A DNA stretch of 64,000 nt, from assembly GCA_009780315.1 (NCBI GenBank), contig WRAH01000008.1:35831-99830 (forward strand), read 5' to 3'. The position numbers were made by a program, and so were the translations under genes. The notes beneath the pieces were generated by a model. It was given only the letters and a program-made list of their open reading frames with translations. It did not search any database and was not told the origin of the DNA. Positions within the stretch are counted from its first letter, which is position 1. Each line of letters opens with the position of its first letter. Origin of the DNA: Defluviitaleaceae bacterium (lineage in GTDB: Bacteria > Bacillota > Clostridia > Lachnospirales > WQUN01). This document shows positions 24,418-36,300 of the stretch, piece after piece.

Positions 24418-27261
24418 GGCGCACGGGGAAACAATTTGAAAAATGTCAATTTAGAAATTCCGCGTAATAAAATGGTTGTTTTCACAGGACTTAGCGGGTC
24501 AGGTAAAACTTCGCTTGCTTTTGACACCATATATGCGGAAGGACAACGAAGATATGTAGAATCCCTTTCTGCCTATGCGCGGCAGTTTTTGGGACAGATG
24601 GAAAAGCCCGATGTTGACTTTATTGAAGGGTTAAGCCCTGCAATTTCTATTGACCAGAAGACAACAAATCAAAACCCCCGTTCGACAGTGGGTACAGTTA
24701 CAGAAATTTATGACTATTTACGTCTGCTTTACGCCCGCATAGGCATACCCCATTGCCCAAAATGTGGGAAAGTTGTAGAAAAGCAAACGATTGACCAAAT
24801 TGTTGACCAAATTTTAATGTTGCCAGAAGGCACACGTTTGCAAGTTTTAGCCCCTGTGGTGCGTGCGCGCAAAGGTGAACACACAAAACTTATTGAAGAT
24901 GCAAGGCGCAATGGCTATGTACGAGCAAGAATTGACGGTGAAGTCATCGAACTTAGTGAAGAAATTAGCCTTGATAAAAAGAAGAAACACACCATAGAAA
25001 TTGTAATTGATAGACTCATGGTGCGAGAGGGCATACAAAAACGCTTGTCAGAATCAATAGAAGCTGCCATGACATTAACAGGTGGATTGCTTGTGATGAA
25101 TACTTCTGGGGCTGGTCGGTCGCCTGACGACGAACTGCGCACCCATACATCAGAAGCGGATGACATCACATTTAGTCAGCACTTTGCTTGCGCAGAATGT
25201 GGCATATCCTTGCCAGAAATTGAACCCCGTATGTTTTCCTTCAACAATCCATCAGGGGCTTGCCCAGATTGTGCAGGACTAGGGCGCAAGCTGATTTTTG
25301 ACCCTGAACTTGTTGTGCCAAATCCCGCCTTATCACTTAATGGCGGTGCAATTGCCGCGCCAGGCTGGAATGCTGTTCGTTCGGAAAGCAGTATGGGACA
25401 TGCCATATTTGAAGCCTTGTGCGAAAAACATAAGTTTAGTTTGGATACGCCGTATTCCGCGCTACCTGCCAGTATTCATGAGTTGCTCATGAATGGCACT
25501 GGAGAAAAGTTGAATATCACTTATATAGGGCAAGACAACCGCAAACGTACGTATCCTTACACATTTGAAGGTATCGTAAACAACTTGTGGCGGCGATATA
25601 ATGAAACGTCGTCTGTTTCATCAAGGCAAGAGTATGAAAGTTTTATGACAAGTATCACCTGTCCAGCGTGTAAGGGTAAACGATTAAAACCTGAAATCCT
25701 AGCGGTTACGGTAGGGGAAAAATCCATTGCGGCTGTTACAGAAATGACCATTGCCCAAGTACAGGTATTTTTTGGTAAATTAGAACTTTCTCCAACACAA
25801 CTTATCATCGCCAGTGCGATTTTAAAAGAAATTCATGCCCGTACAGGTTTTTTAATTGATGTAGGCTTAAATTATTTAACGTTAGCCCGCAATGCAGGTT
25901 CACTTTCTGGCGGAGAAGCCCAAAGAATCCGCCTTGCCACGCAAATTGGCTCTGGGCTTGTGGGTGTTGTTTATATTTTAGACGAGCCAAGCATAGGTCT
26001 ACACCAGCGTGATAATGACCGCTTGCTAAAAACCTTGCGTCACTTGACGGATATTGGAAATACTTTAATTGTTGTTGAACATGATACTGACACCATGATG
26101 GCATCTGACCATATTGTAGACATTGGCCCAAGGGCGGGCATAGGCGGCGGTGAAGTGATTTTTTCAGGGCATGTGGAGGATTTGCTCAATTGCCCAGATA
26201 GTATTACAGGACAATATTTAAGCGGAAAGATAAAAATAGAAACCCCAACCACTCGCCGCCCCATTGGTGATAAAATTTTAAAAATCACTGGTGCAACAGA
26301 AAATAACTTGAGAGATGTCAGTGTGGAATTTCCGCTAGGTACACTCACATGTGTTACCGGGGTGAGCGGCTCGGGCAAAAGTTCACTGGTGAATCAAATT
26401 TTATATAAACGCTTGGCACGTGACCTTAACCGCGCCCGTGTAAAACCAGGGGCACACAAGGATATACAAGGGTTGGAGCATTTGGACAAGATTATAAACA
26501 TTGACCAAAGCCCAATTGGACGTACGCCCCGTTCAAACCCAGCCACATATACAGGGCTTTTTGACCTAGTGCGTGATGTTTTTTCTCAAACACCAGAGGC
26601 AAAAATCCGCGGATACCAAAAGGGGCGGTTTAGTTTTAATGTAAAAGGCGGGCGTTGTGAGGCGTGTTCAGGGGATGGTATTCTTAAAATAGAAATGCAC
26701 TTTTTACCAGATGTATATGTTCCCTGTGAAGTATGCGGAGGCAAACGCTATAATCGTGAAACACTGGAGGTTAAATATAAAGGCAAGTCTATTTCTGAAG
26801 TATTGGATATGACTGTAGAAACTGCCCTTGAATTTTTTGACAACTTACCGCGTTTACGAGATAAACTTCAAACCCTTTATGATGTAGGCTTGACTTATGT
26901 AAAACTTGGACAATCATCAACGACTCTTTCAGGTGGTGAAGCCCAACGGGTAAAACTTGCCACAGAACTTTCCCGCCGCTCTACTGGTAAAACAGTGTAT
27001 GTGCTGGACGAACCCACAACAGGTTTACACGCTGCGGATGTTCACAAGTTGATAGGCATTTTACAACAGTTGACTGATGGTGGAAATACTGTAATTGTTA
27101 TCGAACACAACCTAGATGTAATAAAAACCGCTGACTACATCATAGACCTAGGCCCAGAAGGCGGAAGCGGTGGCGGTGAAATTGTAGTGTGCGGCACACC
27201 AGAAAAAGTTGCAAAACACAAAGGTTCATTTACTGGGTTGTTTTTGAAAGATGTGCTTTAG
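24397..27261 (+). CDS. uvrA: Excinuclease ABC subunit A
   Basis: UvrA recognises bulky DNA damage and loads UvrB in nucleotide excision repair. The 954-residue product has two ABC ATPase modules: Walker [10 protein letters not shown] and GVSGSGKSS, signatures [12 protein letters not shown] and [12 protein letters not shown], and Walker [10 protein letters not shown] and LDEPTTGLH. Zinc-binding Cys pairs are present (CPKCG, CAECG/CPDC, CEAC/CEVC). ATG 24397 is the family start ([15 protein letters not shown]). UvrA is often SOS-controlled, but I see no good LexA box here. uvrB is not adjacent. Confidence 0.97.
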   Translation: MDKIIIKGARGNNLKNVNLEIPRNKMVVFTGLSGSGKTSLAFDTIYAEGQRRYVESLSAYARQFLGQMEKPDVDFIEGLSPAISIDQKTTNQNPRSTVGTVTEIYDYLRLLYARIGIPHCPKCGKVVEKQTIDQIVDQILMLPEGTRLQVLAPVVRARKGEHTKLIEDARRNGYVRARIDGEVIELSEEISLDKKKKHTIEIVIDRLMVREGIQKRLSESIEAAMTLTGGLLVMNTSGAGRSPDDELRTHTSEADDITFSQHFACAECGISLPEIEPRMFSFNNPSGACPDCAGLGRKLIFDPELVVPNPALSLNGGAIAAPGWNAVRSESSMGHAIFEALCEKHKFSLDTPYSALPASIHELLMNGTGEKLNITYIGQDNRKRTYPYTFEGIVNNLWRRYNETSSVSSRQEYESFMTSITCPACKGKRLKPEILAVTVGEKSIAAVTEMTIAQVQVFFGKLELSPTQLIIASAILKEIHARTGFLIDVGLNYLTLARNAGSLSGGEAQRIRLATQIGSGLVGVVYILDEPSIGLHQRDNDRLLKTLRHLTDIGNTLIVVEHDTDTMMASDHIVDIGPRAGIGGGEVIFSGHVEDLLNCPDSITGQYLSGKIKIETPTTRRPIGDKILKITGATENNLRDVSVEFPLGTLTCVTGVSGSGKSSLVNQILYKRLARDLNRARVKPGAHKDIQGLEHLDKIINIDQSPIGRTPRSNPATYTGLFDLVRDVFSQTPEAKIRGYQKGRFSFNVKGGRCEACSGDGILKIEMHFLPDVYVPCEVCGGKRYNRETLEVKYKGKSISEVLDMTVETALEFFDNLPRLRDKLQTLYDVGLTYVKLGQSSTTLSGGEAQRVKLATELSRRSTGKTVYVLDEPTTGLHAADVHKLIGILQQLTDGGNTVIVIEHNLDVIKTADYIIDLGPEGGSGGGEIVVCGTPEKVAKHKGSFTGLFLKDVL

Positions 27262-27303
27262 GGTATATATCCTAGTACTTTCGCTTATTGACCTTAAACT
27301 ATA

Positions 27304-27360
27304 AAATAACCACCTACGTTTTGTGAAAGTTTGAATCTCACAAAGTATAGGTGGTTATTT
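27304..27360. terminator. Bidirectional terminator between uvrA and the convergent gene
   Basis: AAATAACCACCTA (27304-27316) pairs exactly with TAGGTGGTTATTT (27348-27360), with an inner TTTGTGA/TCACAAA stem. It ends both converging transcripts. Confidence 0.8.
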
Positions 27361-27759
27361 CTATTTTTTACGTAAATCAGGATAACGGTTGTTAAGGTAC
27401 ATATTTGCAAAATCTAGTATCATTTTTTTATCTTCTTCTGAAGAAGTCGCCATCAGTGCTTTCATTTGAAGTATATAAGGGTCTTGTTTTTCTGGCATTT
27501 CTGTGATTTCGCCATATAAATATCCAAGTGTAACACCAAGGATTCGAGCAATTTTAAAAGTATCTTTCAGTACCTCAACTGGCACATCAGAATCAATGAA
27601 TTTAGCGCGAAGGATTCTCATAATGAGATTATTGTGCATGGTCGCACGTATTATTTGTGCGTCAGGATAGTTTGGGCTATCTTCATCATCCAACGTATCT
27701 AAAGCTTTGTCGAACAGTACTAATGTTTTACTAAAGCTATGGTGATATCCAATTGCCAT
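27361..27759 (-). CDS. Small protein resembling a degenerate XRE-type regulator
   Basis: The 132-residue product is not one I recognise. Residues about 60-84 (VEVLKDTFKIARILGVTLGYLYGE) resemble the last helices of an XRE-type domain, and the tail (SSEEDKKMILDFANMYL) resembles the C-terminus of such regulators. The recognition helix region (RATMHNNLIMRILRAKF) is atypical. No clear ribosome site precedes ATG 27759. It may be a divergent transcription factor; confidence in function is low. Confidence 0.5.
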   Translation of the reverse strand: MAIGYHHSFSKTLVLFDKALDTLDDEDSPNYPDAQIIRATMHNNLIMRILRAKFIDSDVPVEVLKDTFKIARILGVTLGYLYGEITEMPEKQDPYILQMKALMATSSEEDKKMILDFANMYLNNRYPDLRKK

Positions 27760-27908
27760 TATAAATATTTGTGTAGTAACTCATGTCTAATTCATGAAGC
27801 GGGAAGTCAAAATAAAGATGTAGAAAGTTCAAGAAATTTCTAAGATTTATTTCATGGTTTACAGTAATATGATATCCTAAGACAATATGTTGGAAGAGGA
27901 GCGGTTTT

Positions 27909-28607
27909 ATGCTTTTATATGAAACCCATATGCATACATCTACAGTCAGTGCATGTGCAATCAGTACGCCAGAAGTACAAGTACGTGCTTATAAAAAAAA
28001 GGGCTATACGGGTATCATCATCACCGACCACTTTGTCAATGGATACACACACACCATTACACATTTGCCATGGATAGAAAAAATGCAATTCTTTGTATCG
28101 GGATATGAAAAAGCCGCACTAGAAGGGAAAAAGTGCGGCTTAGACGTATTTTTTGGTATAGAGTATTCGATTAACGGGCTGGATTTTCTCATATATGGGT
28201 TAACATTAGAGTTTTTAATAGCCCATTCTAACATTGCAGGGCTAACCATAGAAAACATCAGTGCGCTGGTGCGGGATAACAATGGATATATTGCCCAAGC
28301 ACATCCATATAGAGCAGGGTATTGGATAGATAATCCGCGCCCTGTCAATGCAAAACTCCTTGATGGCATAGAAGTCTACAATGTGACCGACCCAGACCAC
28401 AACAATCAAAAAGCGTTTCAATTTGCACAGCAACATAACCTATCTATGCAAGCTGGCAGTGACTGCCATGACGCAAAACAGAAAAGACTAAGTGGAATAG
28501 AACTAACCAAAAAAGCTGAAAACATCCACGATATTATCCATGCACTAAAATCAAAAGAAGCAAAAATACTCGTCCCAGGGGGGCTTTTTGATAATGATAT
28601 TAGTTAA
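27909..28607 (+). CDS. PHP-domain metal-dependent phosphohydrolase
   Basis: The 232-residue product has the metal ligands of the PHP fold: ETHMHTS (His7, His9), ITDHF, FFGIEYS, IAQAHPYR and GSDCHD. PHP proteins act as phosphoesterases such as histidinol phosphatase or nucleotide-monophosphate phosphatases; the substrate here is unknown. GGAAGAGGAG lies upstream of ATG 27909. It ends 8 bases inside the convergent proS gene. Confidence 0.88.
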   Translation: MLLYETHMHTSTVSACAISTPEVQVRAYKKKGYTGIIITDHFVNGYTHTITHLPWIEKMQFFVSGYEKAALEGKKCGLDVFFGIEYSINGLDFLIYGLTLEFLIAHSNIAGLTIENISALVRDNNGYIAQAHPYRAGYWIDNPRPVNAKLLDGIEVYNVTDPDHNNQKAFQFAQQHNLSMQAGSDCHDAKQKRLSGIELTKKAENIHDIIHALKSKEAKILVPGGLFDNDIS

Positions 28608-30318
28608 GGGTGGTTTCCATTTCATCCTTTAATTTTTGTACAAAGCTTACGACTTGGCTAATTTCAATCTTTTCACTGACAACTTTATCACGGGTAACAA
28701 CCTCACAGCAATTTTCTTTTAAATTTCTTGGGCTTACAATGACGCGAATAGGAACGCCCAAAAGGTCAGCGTCGGAAAACATTACGCCTGCGCTTACAGA
28801 ACGGTCGTCGTATATGACTTCTTTACCACTGGCTTGAAGCTGGGCATATAACTTATCTGCAAGTGCTTTTGTCTCTGGGTCAGCGGCGCGAACACAGCAA
28901 AGATGGACATGCCAAGGTGCAACAGAAATTGGCCATATTGGCCCATATTCATCATGGCTTTCCTCCACAATAGATGCGGCTAGACGACCAATACCAATAC
29001 CATAGCAACCCATGATAGGATGGTGTTGGACACCGCTTTCATCGGTATACTTCATGTCCATGGATTTTGTATACTTATCACCCAATTGGAAGATGTTTCC
29101 CACTTCTATTCCTCTGGACAAGGTTAATGTGGGCTTATGGCAAGTGGGGCAAATACCGCCCTCTACTGCTTTTGCAAAATCGTGATATTCTGCATTTTCA
29201 ACATCCCGTGCAATATTAAAACCTGTGTAATGATGGTCAGCTTCATTTGCACCACAACATAAATTGCCAGTGTCTTTCAGTGAATTGTCAAAATAGATAG
29301 TCGCATTTTTAAGTCCAACAGGCCCAAGATATCCTGCGACTAAACCACTTTCTTCAGTAACGACCGCAGGAATTAACTCATCTTGTATGAGACGGGTGAG
29401 TTTGGCTTCATTAACTTCCAAATCTCCGCGTATGAAAATGATTACATATTCACCTGTTTTGGCTTTTTGATAAATGACTGCTTTGCAGGACTGGGCTAAA
29501 GGAAGGTTAAGAAATGTACACACATCTTCAATAGATTTTGTATTGGGTGTGTGTACTTTCGTTAATACATCAGCAGAAGAAACTGCCTCATTTTTTACTA
29601 CACTTTCTGCATTTTCCATATTGGCGCGGAAATCGCAGTGACTGCATATGACGAGGGAATCTTCACCAATGGGGGTAAGCAACATAAATTCATGAGAGAC
29701 ACTTCCACCCATCATACCTGAATCTGACGCAACAGAAATGACATCTTTAAGTCCTGCACGGGTAAAAATACGCTCATAGGCTTTGTGTCCCTTTGCATAA
29801 TAGGCTTCAAGGTCTTCTTGTGAAGTATGATAAGAATATGCATCTTTCATCGTAAATTCACGGGTGCGGATTAAACCACCCCGTGGACGGGCTTCATCCC
29901 GAAACTTGGTTTGAATTTGGTAAATCATAAATGGATATTTTGCATAGGTTTGCCCATATTCCCGTACGAGATGGACTGCTGCTTCCTCATGGGTCATGCC
30001 AAGTAACATTTGTGTATCATTTCTGTCTGTAAGGCGTAGAAGTTCTTTGCCAACGCTTTCAAAACGCCCAGATTCTTCCCACAAGCTGGCAGGCATAACC
30101 ACAGGAAAAAGCACTTCTTGACCATCAATCCCGTCCATTTCTTGGCGGATTATTTCTTCAATTTTGCGTGTCACACGCCGCAACACGCCATAGGACGAAA
30201 AAATGCCATTGCCTACATGTTTAATATATCCGCCGCGCATCATCAGTGCGTGGCTGTCAATGACACAATCCGCAGGACGTTCTTTAAACCTATCACCTAC
30301 AAGTTTGTCTAATTTCAT
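28600..30318 (-). CDS. proS: Prolyl-tRNA synthetase
   Basis: This enzyme charges tRNA-Pro. The 572-residue product is the bacterial type with class II motifs (FRDEARPRGGLIRTREFTMKD around motif 2, GIGIGRL at motif 3) and an inserted YbaK-like editing domain between them (about 235-385). Its ribosome site GGAGG is formed by the last codons of the upstream kinase gene, and ATG 30318 is only 3 bases after that stop, so the two are translationally coupled. I see no T-box, which fits this position inside an operon. Confidence 0.96.
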   Translation of the reverse strand: MKLDKLVGDRFKERPADCVIDSHALMMRGGYIKHVGNGIFSSYGVLRRVTRKIEEIIRQEMDGIDGQEVLFPVVMPASLWEESGRFESVGKELLRLTDRNDTQMLLGMTHEEAAVHLVREYGQTYAKYPFMIYQIQTKFRDEARPRGGLIRTREFTMKDAYSYHTSQEDLEAYYAKGHKAYERIFTRAGLKDVISVASDSGMMGGSVSHEFMLLTPIGEDSLVICSHCDFRANMENAESVVKNEAVSSADVLTKVHTPNTKSIEDVCTFLNLPLAQSCKAVIYQKAKTGEYVIIFIRGDLEVNEAKLTRLIQDELIPAVVTEESGLVAGYLGPVGLKNATIYFDNSLKDTGNLCCGANEADHHYTGFNIARDVENAEYHDFAKAVEGGICPTCHKPTLTLSRGIEVGNIFQLGDKYTKSMDMKYTDESGVQHHPIMGCYGIGIGRLAASIVEESHDEYGPIWPISVAPWHVHLCCVRAADPETKALADKLYAQLQASGKEVIYDDRSVSAGVMFSDADLLGVPIRVIVSPRNLKENCCEVVTRDKVVSEKIEISQVVSFVQKLKDEMETTLN

Positions 30319-30321
30319 CTG

Positions 30322-33258
30322 TTATTCCTCCAACATAGCTTTTAATGTATTCATACTTGTTAACGCCGCTTTAAAATTAAAATTTTCTAACTGCTTTACC
30401 AAAATGCCTGCCTCAGGAATTGTACGGAAGGCTTCCAGCAAATTTAATGACTCTGCCTTGCGGGATTCAAGTAAGGGACGCAGTTCATCTAAAAGGGCGA
30501 TGGCTTTAAACTTATCAAACTCCATATATTTTCCTTTTGAGTCCACACGCCCAATACTTTCAATAACACGGTTTAGTTCATTTTCAATGGGAGATAATTT
30601 GTCTTCAATCGGTAAATTTTCTGACAGTAAATTTTCAATATCTTCTGCAAGCTTTGATAATACAGGTTCGTGAATTAACGCTGCCAAGCCCTTTAATGTA
30701 TGTGCGTTAATATGAGCCGTTTCTATATCCCCTGTATCTAAAGCAGTCATAAGGTCACGCATAAAGTATTGGTGATTTTTTACGAAGTCAGACCGAAGCT
30801 TGCCAAGTACATACGCGCTATCGCGATAATCTTCGATATATTCAATTTCTACTGCGTTTTTTGCAGCTTCAATTGTTTCCGGCGTTTGTTTGTCTTTAAT
30901 ATGCTTCATCAGCAAGAAATTTAACTTATCTGTCATGATTGGCTTTGATAAAAAGCCGTCAAAACCACGTTTAATATACATATTCTCTTGTCCTGCAAGG
31001 GCATTTGCCGTAAGAATGATGATGGGTGCAGAATAACCCATTCTGCGTAACTGCTTCATGGTTTCAATGCCGTCTATGCCTGGCATCATATGGTCCATAA
31101 ATACAATATCATAGCTATTGCCGTGTTGGATTTTGTCAATGGCTTCATAGCCACTCTTACATGTTTCCACATGGATACTGTAAACTGCCAGTAGACCCTT
31201 GGCAACATATAGGTTTGTTTCAATGTCATCAACAACAAGTACCTTACCATATGGCATAGGTTCAAAGGTACGTCGTTTTATGATTTTGTCTGTTGGCACT
31301 TCAAATGATTGAAGTTTTTTAACTATTTCTGCGCCCAAAACTTTAGAAGAACCTATTTTTTGTGGAATGCTGATGGTGACAGTTGTTCCCACACCAACTT
31401 TGCTTTGTATATCAATAGTGGCATTCATGATTTCTAAAAGATTTGCCACAATGGGCATACCAAGTCCTGTGCCGCTGATAGTGCTTTTTTCTTGCTCATG
31501 GAACCGTGTATAATCATTAAATATGACGGCAATTTGTTCCTTTGTCATGCCAAGCCCTGTGTCCTCAATTATAATCACAAGCATGATTTCATCAGCATTT
31601 ATAGGTTTTGAACACAATGTTAAGCCAACCGACCCTTCATTGGTGTATTTAAAAGCGTTTGATAAAATATTGATGATAATTTGCTCGATACGAAGGGCAT
31701 CACCAATGAGTGCTGTAGGTAAATTTTCATCTATATTCATATTAAATTTGATATTGCTTCCGCTGGAAAATTGCAAGTTTACAGCATTGCTGATGAGACT
31801 TGGTGTATTGTATTTATCCTCAGCAACAGTCATCTTGCCCCCTTCAAGTTTAGAAAAGTCTAAAATATCATTGACAAGTCCCAAAAGCAATTTACCTGAG
31901 CTGTAAATTTTAGAGAAAGATTCTTCAGCATTTTTGGTAATACCAGGCGTTTGCAATCCAATTTCTGAAATACCCAAAACTGCTGAAATAGGTGTGCGGA
32001 TTTCATGGCTTATGCGTGCCAAAAATTCATTTTTTGCTTTGGCTTTTTCTTCTGCAATGTGCAAATCTTTTAATTCTTCCTGTGCTTGGTGAATCGTCCG
32101 TGCAAGGTCACCAATTTCATCTTGTCTATCCATTCCAAAAAGATTTAATTCCCCTGTGTTGCCTATGGTTGCTGCACTTTGGGTTAACCGAAGCAGTGGC
32201 TGAATGACGATTTGCTGAATCATAATGCTTCCTGCTATTATTGACAAAATCAGCACCGCGATGATACCCCACACCAATGAAAGATAATCGAAATTAAAAA
32301 TATCTTGCTGATAGGACAGCACGATAATAGACCAATCTGTGCCTGTAATTGGTGCGATACTTGCAAAGCTATACGCGCCCTGTGAAAGGGGGACAGCCTC
32401 AAAAGTATATGCACTTAATTGGTAGATTCCGTCAATACGCTGAAGCAAATGCATTTCAACATGGGTTGCTAAGTTGGGGTTATTCAATGCTTCCGGAATA
32501 TCTGGGAAAGTTGGCAGTCCATCCGCAAAGGTATCTAAAAGTTCTGCACTGTCTACCCGAACACCACCATATTGGTCAATAATATAGCCGCGCATTTCAC
32601 CAATGTCAAAAGAACCAAAAGTAGGCTCAAAAATATATGAAAAGGGAAAACCGATGGCAATAACACCTACAAATCGCCCTTGATAATAAACCCGTTGATT
32701 GGCCCACATTTGTAAAGTGCCTGGGTCTAAATCTTGTACAGCCATTTCTCTTTGTATGTTCAAGTTAAAAACCAAGTCTCCATCTCGGGTATCAAAAAAC
32801 CACTGGGCCTCTTCACCCCCTGGAATTTGCCCTAATGATACAAAGGAATCAACAGTAAGCCACTCTGCTGAACCGGGAAGAAAGTCATAAATCTGTAAAG
32901 TATCATAAGCCGCAAGTATAAAGCGAGATGTTGGCACTTGTGATGCAAACCCAATCACTTCTTCAAAAGCAAGCTGACGCAACACTTCATTATTATCATC
33001 TGCCATCCAGCGGGCAATGGTTGTAGAGTGGGCAAGCTGTGTCATAAGCGTCAAATGGGGATTTATATGGGCTTGAAAATTTCCGGCGGCTTCAATAGAA
33101 TACTGCCGTGCTATTCTGCGCGATGCATCATTGGCTATTCCGTCCGCTATAAATCCAACAATGATAAGGAGAATGGTGACTGTACATATAGAAATACCCA
33201 TATACATCCAGCGTGTACGGGTTGCTAATCGTGAGTTGCTTTGCTTGTGTTTTTTCAT
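30322..33258 (-). CDS. Membrane hybrid histidine kinase with receiver and Hpt domains
   Basis: The 978-residue product carries a full phosphorelay. It has membrane segments (about 17-38 and 326-348) around a Cache-type sensor, a HAMP domain (about 349-400), HisKA with His418 (ISHEIRTP), HATPase (EDTGLGMT, GTGLGMP), a receiver with Asp722 (FMDHMMPG) and a C-terminal Hpt domain with His853 (NAHTLKGLAAL). No separate output regulator is nearby, so the phosphate probably passes to a protein encoded elsewhere. It is upstream of and coupled to proS. Confidence 0.93.
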   Translation of the reverse strand: MKKHKQSNSRLATRTRWMYMGISICTVTILLIIVGFIADGIANDASRRIARQYSIEAAGNFQAHINPHLTLMTQLAHSTTIARWMADDNNEVLRQLAFEEVIGFASQVPTSRFILAAYDTLQIYDFLPGSAEWLTVDSFVSLGQIPGGEEAQWFFDTRDGDLVFNLNIQREMAVQDLDPGTLQMWANQRVYYQGRFVGVIAIGFPFSYIFEPTFGSFDIGEMRGYIIDQYGGVRVDSAELLDTFADGLPTFPDIPEALNNPNLATHVEMHLLQRIDGIYQLSAYTFEAVPLSQGAYSFASIAPITGTDWSIIVLSYQQDIFNFDYLSLVWGIIAVLILSIIAGSIMIQQIVIQPLLRLTQSAATIGNTGELNLFGMDRQDEIGDLARTIHQAQEELKDLHIAEEKAKAKNEFLARISHEIRTPISAVLGISEIGLQTPGITKNAEESFSKIYSSGKLLLGLVNDILDFSKLEGGKMTVAEDKYNTPSLISNAVNLQFSSGSNIKFNMNIDENLPTALIGDALRIEQIIINILSNAFKYTNEGSVGLTLCSKPINADEIMLVIIIEDTGLGMTKEQIAVIFNDYTRFHEQEKSTISGTGLGMPIVANLLEIMNATIDIQSKVGVGTTVTISIPQKIGSSKVLGAEIVKKLQSFEVPTDKIIKRRTFEPMPYGKVLVVDDIETNLYVAKGLLAVYSIHVETCKSGYEAIDKIQHGNSYDIVFMDHMMPGIDGIETMKQLRRMGYSAPIIILTANALAGQENMYIKRGFDGFLSKPIMTDKLNFLLMKHIKDKQTPETIEAAKNAVEIEYIEDYRDSAYVLGKLRSDFVKNHQYFMRDLMTALDTGDIETAHINAHTLKGLAALIHEPVLSKLAEDIENLLSENLPIEDKLSPIENELNRVIESIGRVDSKGKYMEFDKFKAIALLDELRPLLESRKAESLNLLEAFRTIPEAGILVKQLENFNFKAALTSMNTLKAMLEE

Positions 33259-33311
33259 ATATTATCATCCCTGTTGTCTGACGCTTAGAATGTGTCATTT
33301 AATTATAACAC

Positions 33312-33345
33312 AAAACCCGCCTTAAATGTTCAAAGACGGGTTTTT
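33312..33345 (-). terminator. Terminator after the pectate lyase gene
   Basis: AAAACCCG (33312-33319) pairs with CGGGTTTT (33337-33344); further imperfect pairing extends the stem. On the minus strand the stem is followed by TTTTG. Confidence 0.65.
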
Positions 33346-33367
33346 AATAAATCTTTTATAGGAAAAA

Positions 33368-36300
33368 TTAACGGTTTATAAATAGTCCAAAAGGTATTGC
33401 AACTTCATTGCCGTCAACCATGATGGTCAGCACTAAGTCATAAATGCCATCAAGTACATGGATACGTCTGTAAGCTGCTTCATGGTTTTCGTTGGGACTG
33501 GCATCAACGAAGATGGGTGTTGTGTTATTGTCAACAATAATTTCAATCGTTCCTACCCCATTTGCAATGGTGATTGTACCTGTACCGCCATTGCCAGTGG
33601 TTGGGCTTTCTGCTCCCCAGTTATCGAAGTTGCCGTTATTATTTCTTGTGCCTGCGCCAAATGGGATACTATCCCCATCTACACCATTTAACCTTATTGC
33701 CCGGGTCATATTGTCTGGCGTTGGCCAAGGCATAGTGTCACGAGCTAGGCTACGTGGGACGCTTAGTGAAATTTCATATTCGCCGTCAAAAATATTCAAT
33801 GTGCGCACTTCAAATCTTACGACTTCTTGGGCGTATTCTGCTACAGAGCCAATGGTATTGACTTGAGAAATGCTTTCAATGCCTTGTAAACGCGATGGCA
33901 CGGTTTCAGAGGCGATAGCCCAATTGCTTGTGCCTGCGCTATTGATTGCTCTTACACCGAAGTAGTAAGTTTCCCCAAGTTCACCAACAACCCATGCAGA
34001 AGTACGTGCTAAGTCTGTATAAGCAGGGACAGTTTCTGTTGTATAGCCATATGCGCCAGCTCTTGGGAATAGCACACTGCGTCCTTCTGCACCAATGTGA
34101 ACCAGTGCGCGGTCAAATTGCTCACCGTCGTAAGCATATACTAAGTTTCCAAGGTCTGTGATATCTTGGGTAATGAAGATGTTTGGTCTTGCGTCTGCAA
34201 GCACAATGCCCAAGGTTCTTACATATTCGCCATTTTCAAATAATGCAACCTCATATGCCTCTGTGGAAATGTCAGATATATCACTCCAGTTGATTGTAAA
34301 AGTGTTTGCGTAAGTGATATGACGCAATGAGGGCATGGGGGAATGTTGACGATGCATAAAGTATTCAAAACGGTTGAGACTTACCTCAACACCTATTGGC
34401 ATAGCTGGTGCATTTGTTGGTACTGGGGGAGGCATAGTGCCCGCATTTGCTATGATATAACTTCTTAGGTCATTTGCTTGTGCTGGTGTACTTGTTCCCC
34501 ATACACCATTGCCTAGCCCTGCTGAAGGTCTAAATTCACCGTCAAAACCTACATTTTCATTGGTTGGCCCCCATGCGGCATTGGGTGATGGGAAACCAGC
34601 ATTTGCACCGTATAGTTCGTCACCATAAGGTGCTTCAACGAGGGTTGCGTCTAAGTCTATTGTAATACCCAAATCATATGCGGGATTGAACATGGTTTGT
34701 GTAGTAGTATCCAATACGTTTGGCTGTAAAGCGTTAATATCTGCAAGTAATGCATCTAAGTCTGCTTGGGTTACAATACCTTGCACGAAGTTACGCCCTT
34801 CGCTTATTTCTGTTAGTGAAGGTACGGGCATTGTGCCGATACTGTCTCCTGTTTCCAAGCTGATATTATCGCCTGTGACCATGAAACCAGCAGCATCACC
34901 GAATAGATGATTATGTCCTTGATGGGGTGCATAACCTCTCGCATGTCCGTGACGGCTTCTTACAAATGGGAAGTTTACATTTTCAAAAATATTGCCTTCT
35001 GCCCAAATGGTTGCATTGTGTCCTGCAGCAATCGCATAACCTGTATGTCTGTCCATGAGACGATAGTGGAATTGATGTCCTTCAATGTCTTGGTACAGGT
35101 TATTAAACACATGGATGTTATGATTCCGCACACGTGGATTTCTTTCTCTGACACCTTGATACCAGTTGTGGTGAAAAGTTCCGTAGTGTCTGTGTACGTT
35201 ATTTTCCAACGGATGGTTTTGTACACCGCCTACAATAAGATTTGTTTTATCTACTTCAAAGAAGTGATTATATGCAACTGTATATCCTGTGACATTTGGC
35301 TCAACGTCAACAACACCTCGTGCCATGCTTCTATCCGTTTCATCATCTGCATGTAAGAATAGATTTTGTCCTGCACGAAGGAAATTGTGATGAACCCATG
35401 CATGGCTGACGGTTGGGCCATTGACATTGTTATTGCCTTGCCCGCCAATACGAATACCAAATGCTTGATATTGGTCAACGGTTAAGTTTCGGAACACTAA
35501 ATTACTGGAACGGATGGTTCTAATGCCCCAGCCATAAATAACCGCATCTGGCCCAATCCCTTCAAATGTAATGTCATGACTAAATTCTTCAACAACCAAC
35601 ATACGGCTATTGTCGCCGCCTGTGGCTTGTTCTCTTACACCTGGAGGCATTTCCACAATAGCTTCTTCGTCAATGAAAGATATATTTTCAAAGCTGCCAA
35701 CTGTACCTAAAAAGCGAATGATTAACGGATTTCCATTTCTAAATTCGCTGTCAAGGACTAAGTTTTCAGTGGTTAAGTCATCCCAGTTTCCATGGGATAC
35801 ATACATAATGATTGCACTGGGATTAACACGTCCGTCTGGCAAATATCCGCCCATTGTGCCATGGACAAGCATTTCTGGATGATTGTGTGCCCAATAGTCA
35901 TAACTGCGCAAAAGGTCTTCTGGTGAAGTAAACGCTGCACCATAACGTGGGAATGATTGTGTTTGAAGATTTCCAACTTCAAACAACACATCGCCATCTG
36001 TATCAGTGACACGAATGGCATAAGTACCCATTGGCAAACCAGGAATATCGACACGCCAAGTATTGGTATCAATCAAGCGTACAAGAGGCGCATTGTCTTG
36101 GTCATTTACCAATGTCCAGTTTCTTAACCAAGTGTTGTCGTTTATTGCGTTGCCTGTACGCCAGTCAATTGCATTTCCACCTGTATTTTCTACATACACG
36201 CGAAAAGCATCATTTGCACTACCTGTCCAAGTAGCCCACGCTGCTTCATACCATGTGCCATAAGCCAAAGGTGCATTTTGTCCTGTTTCTGCATGTACAT

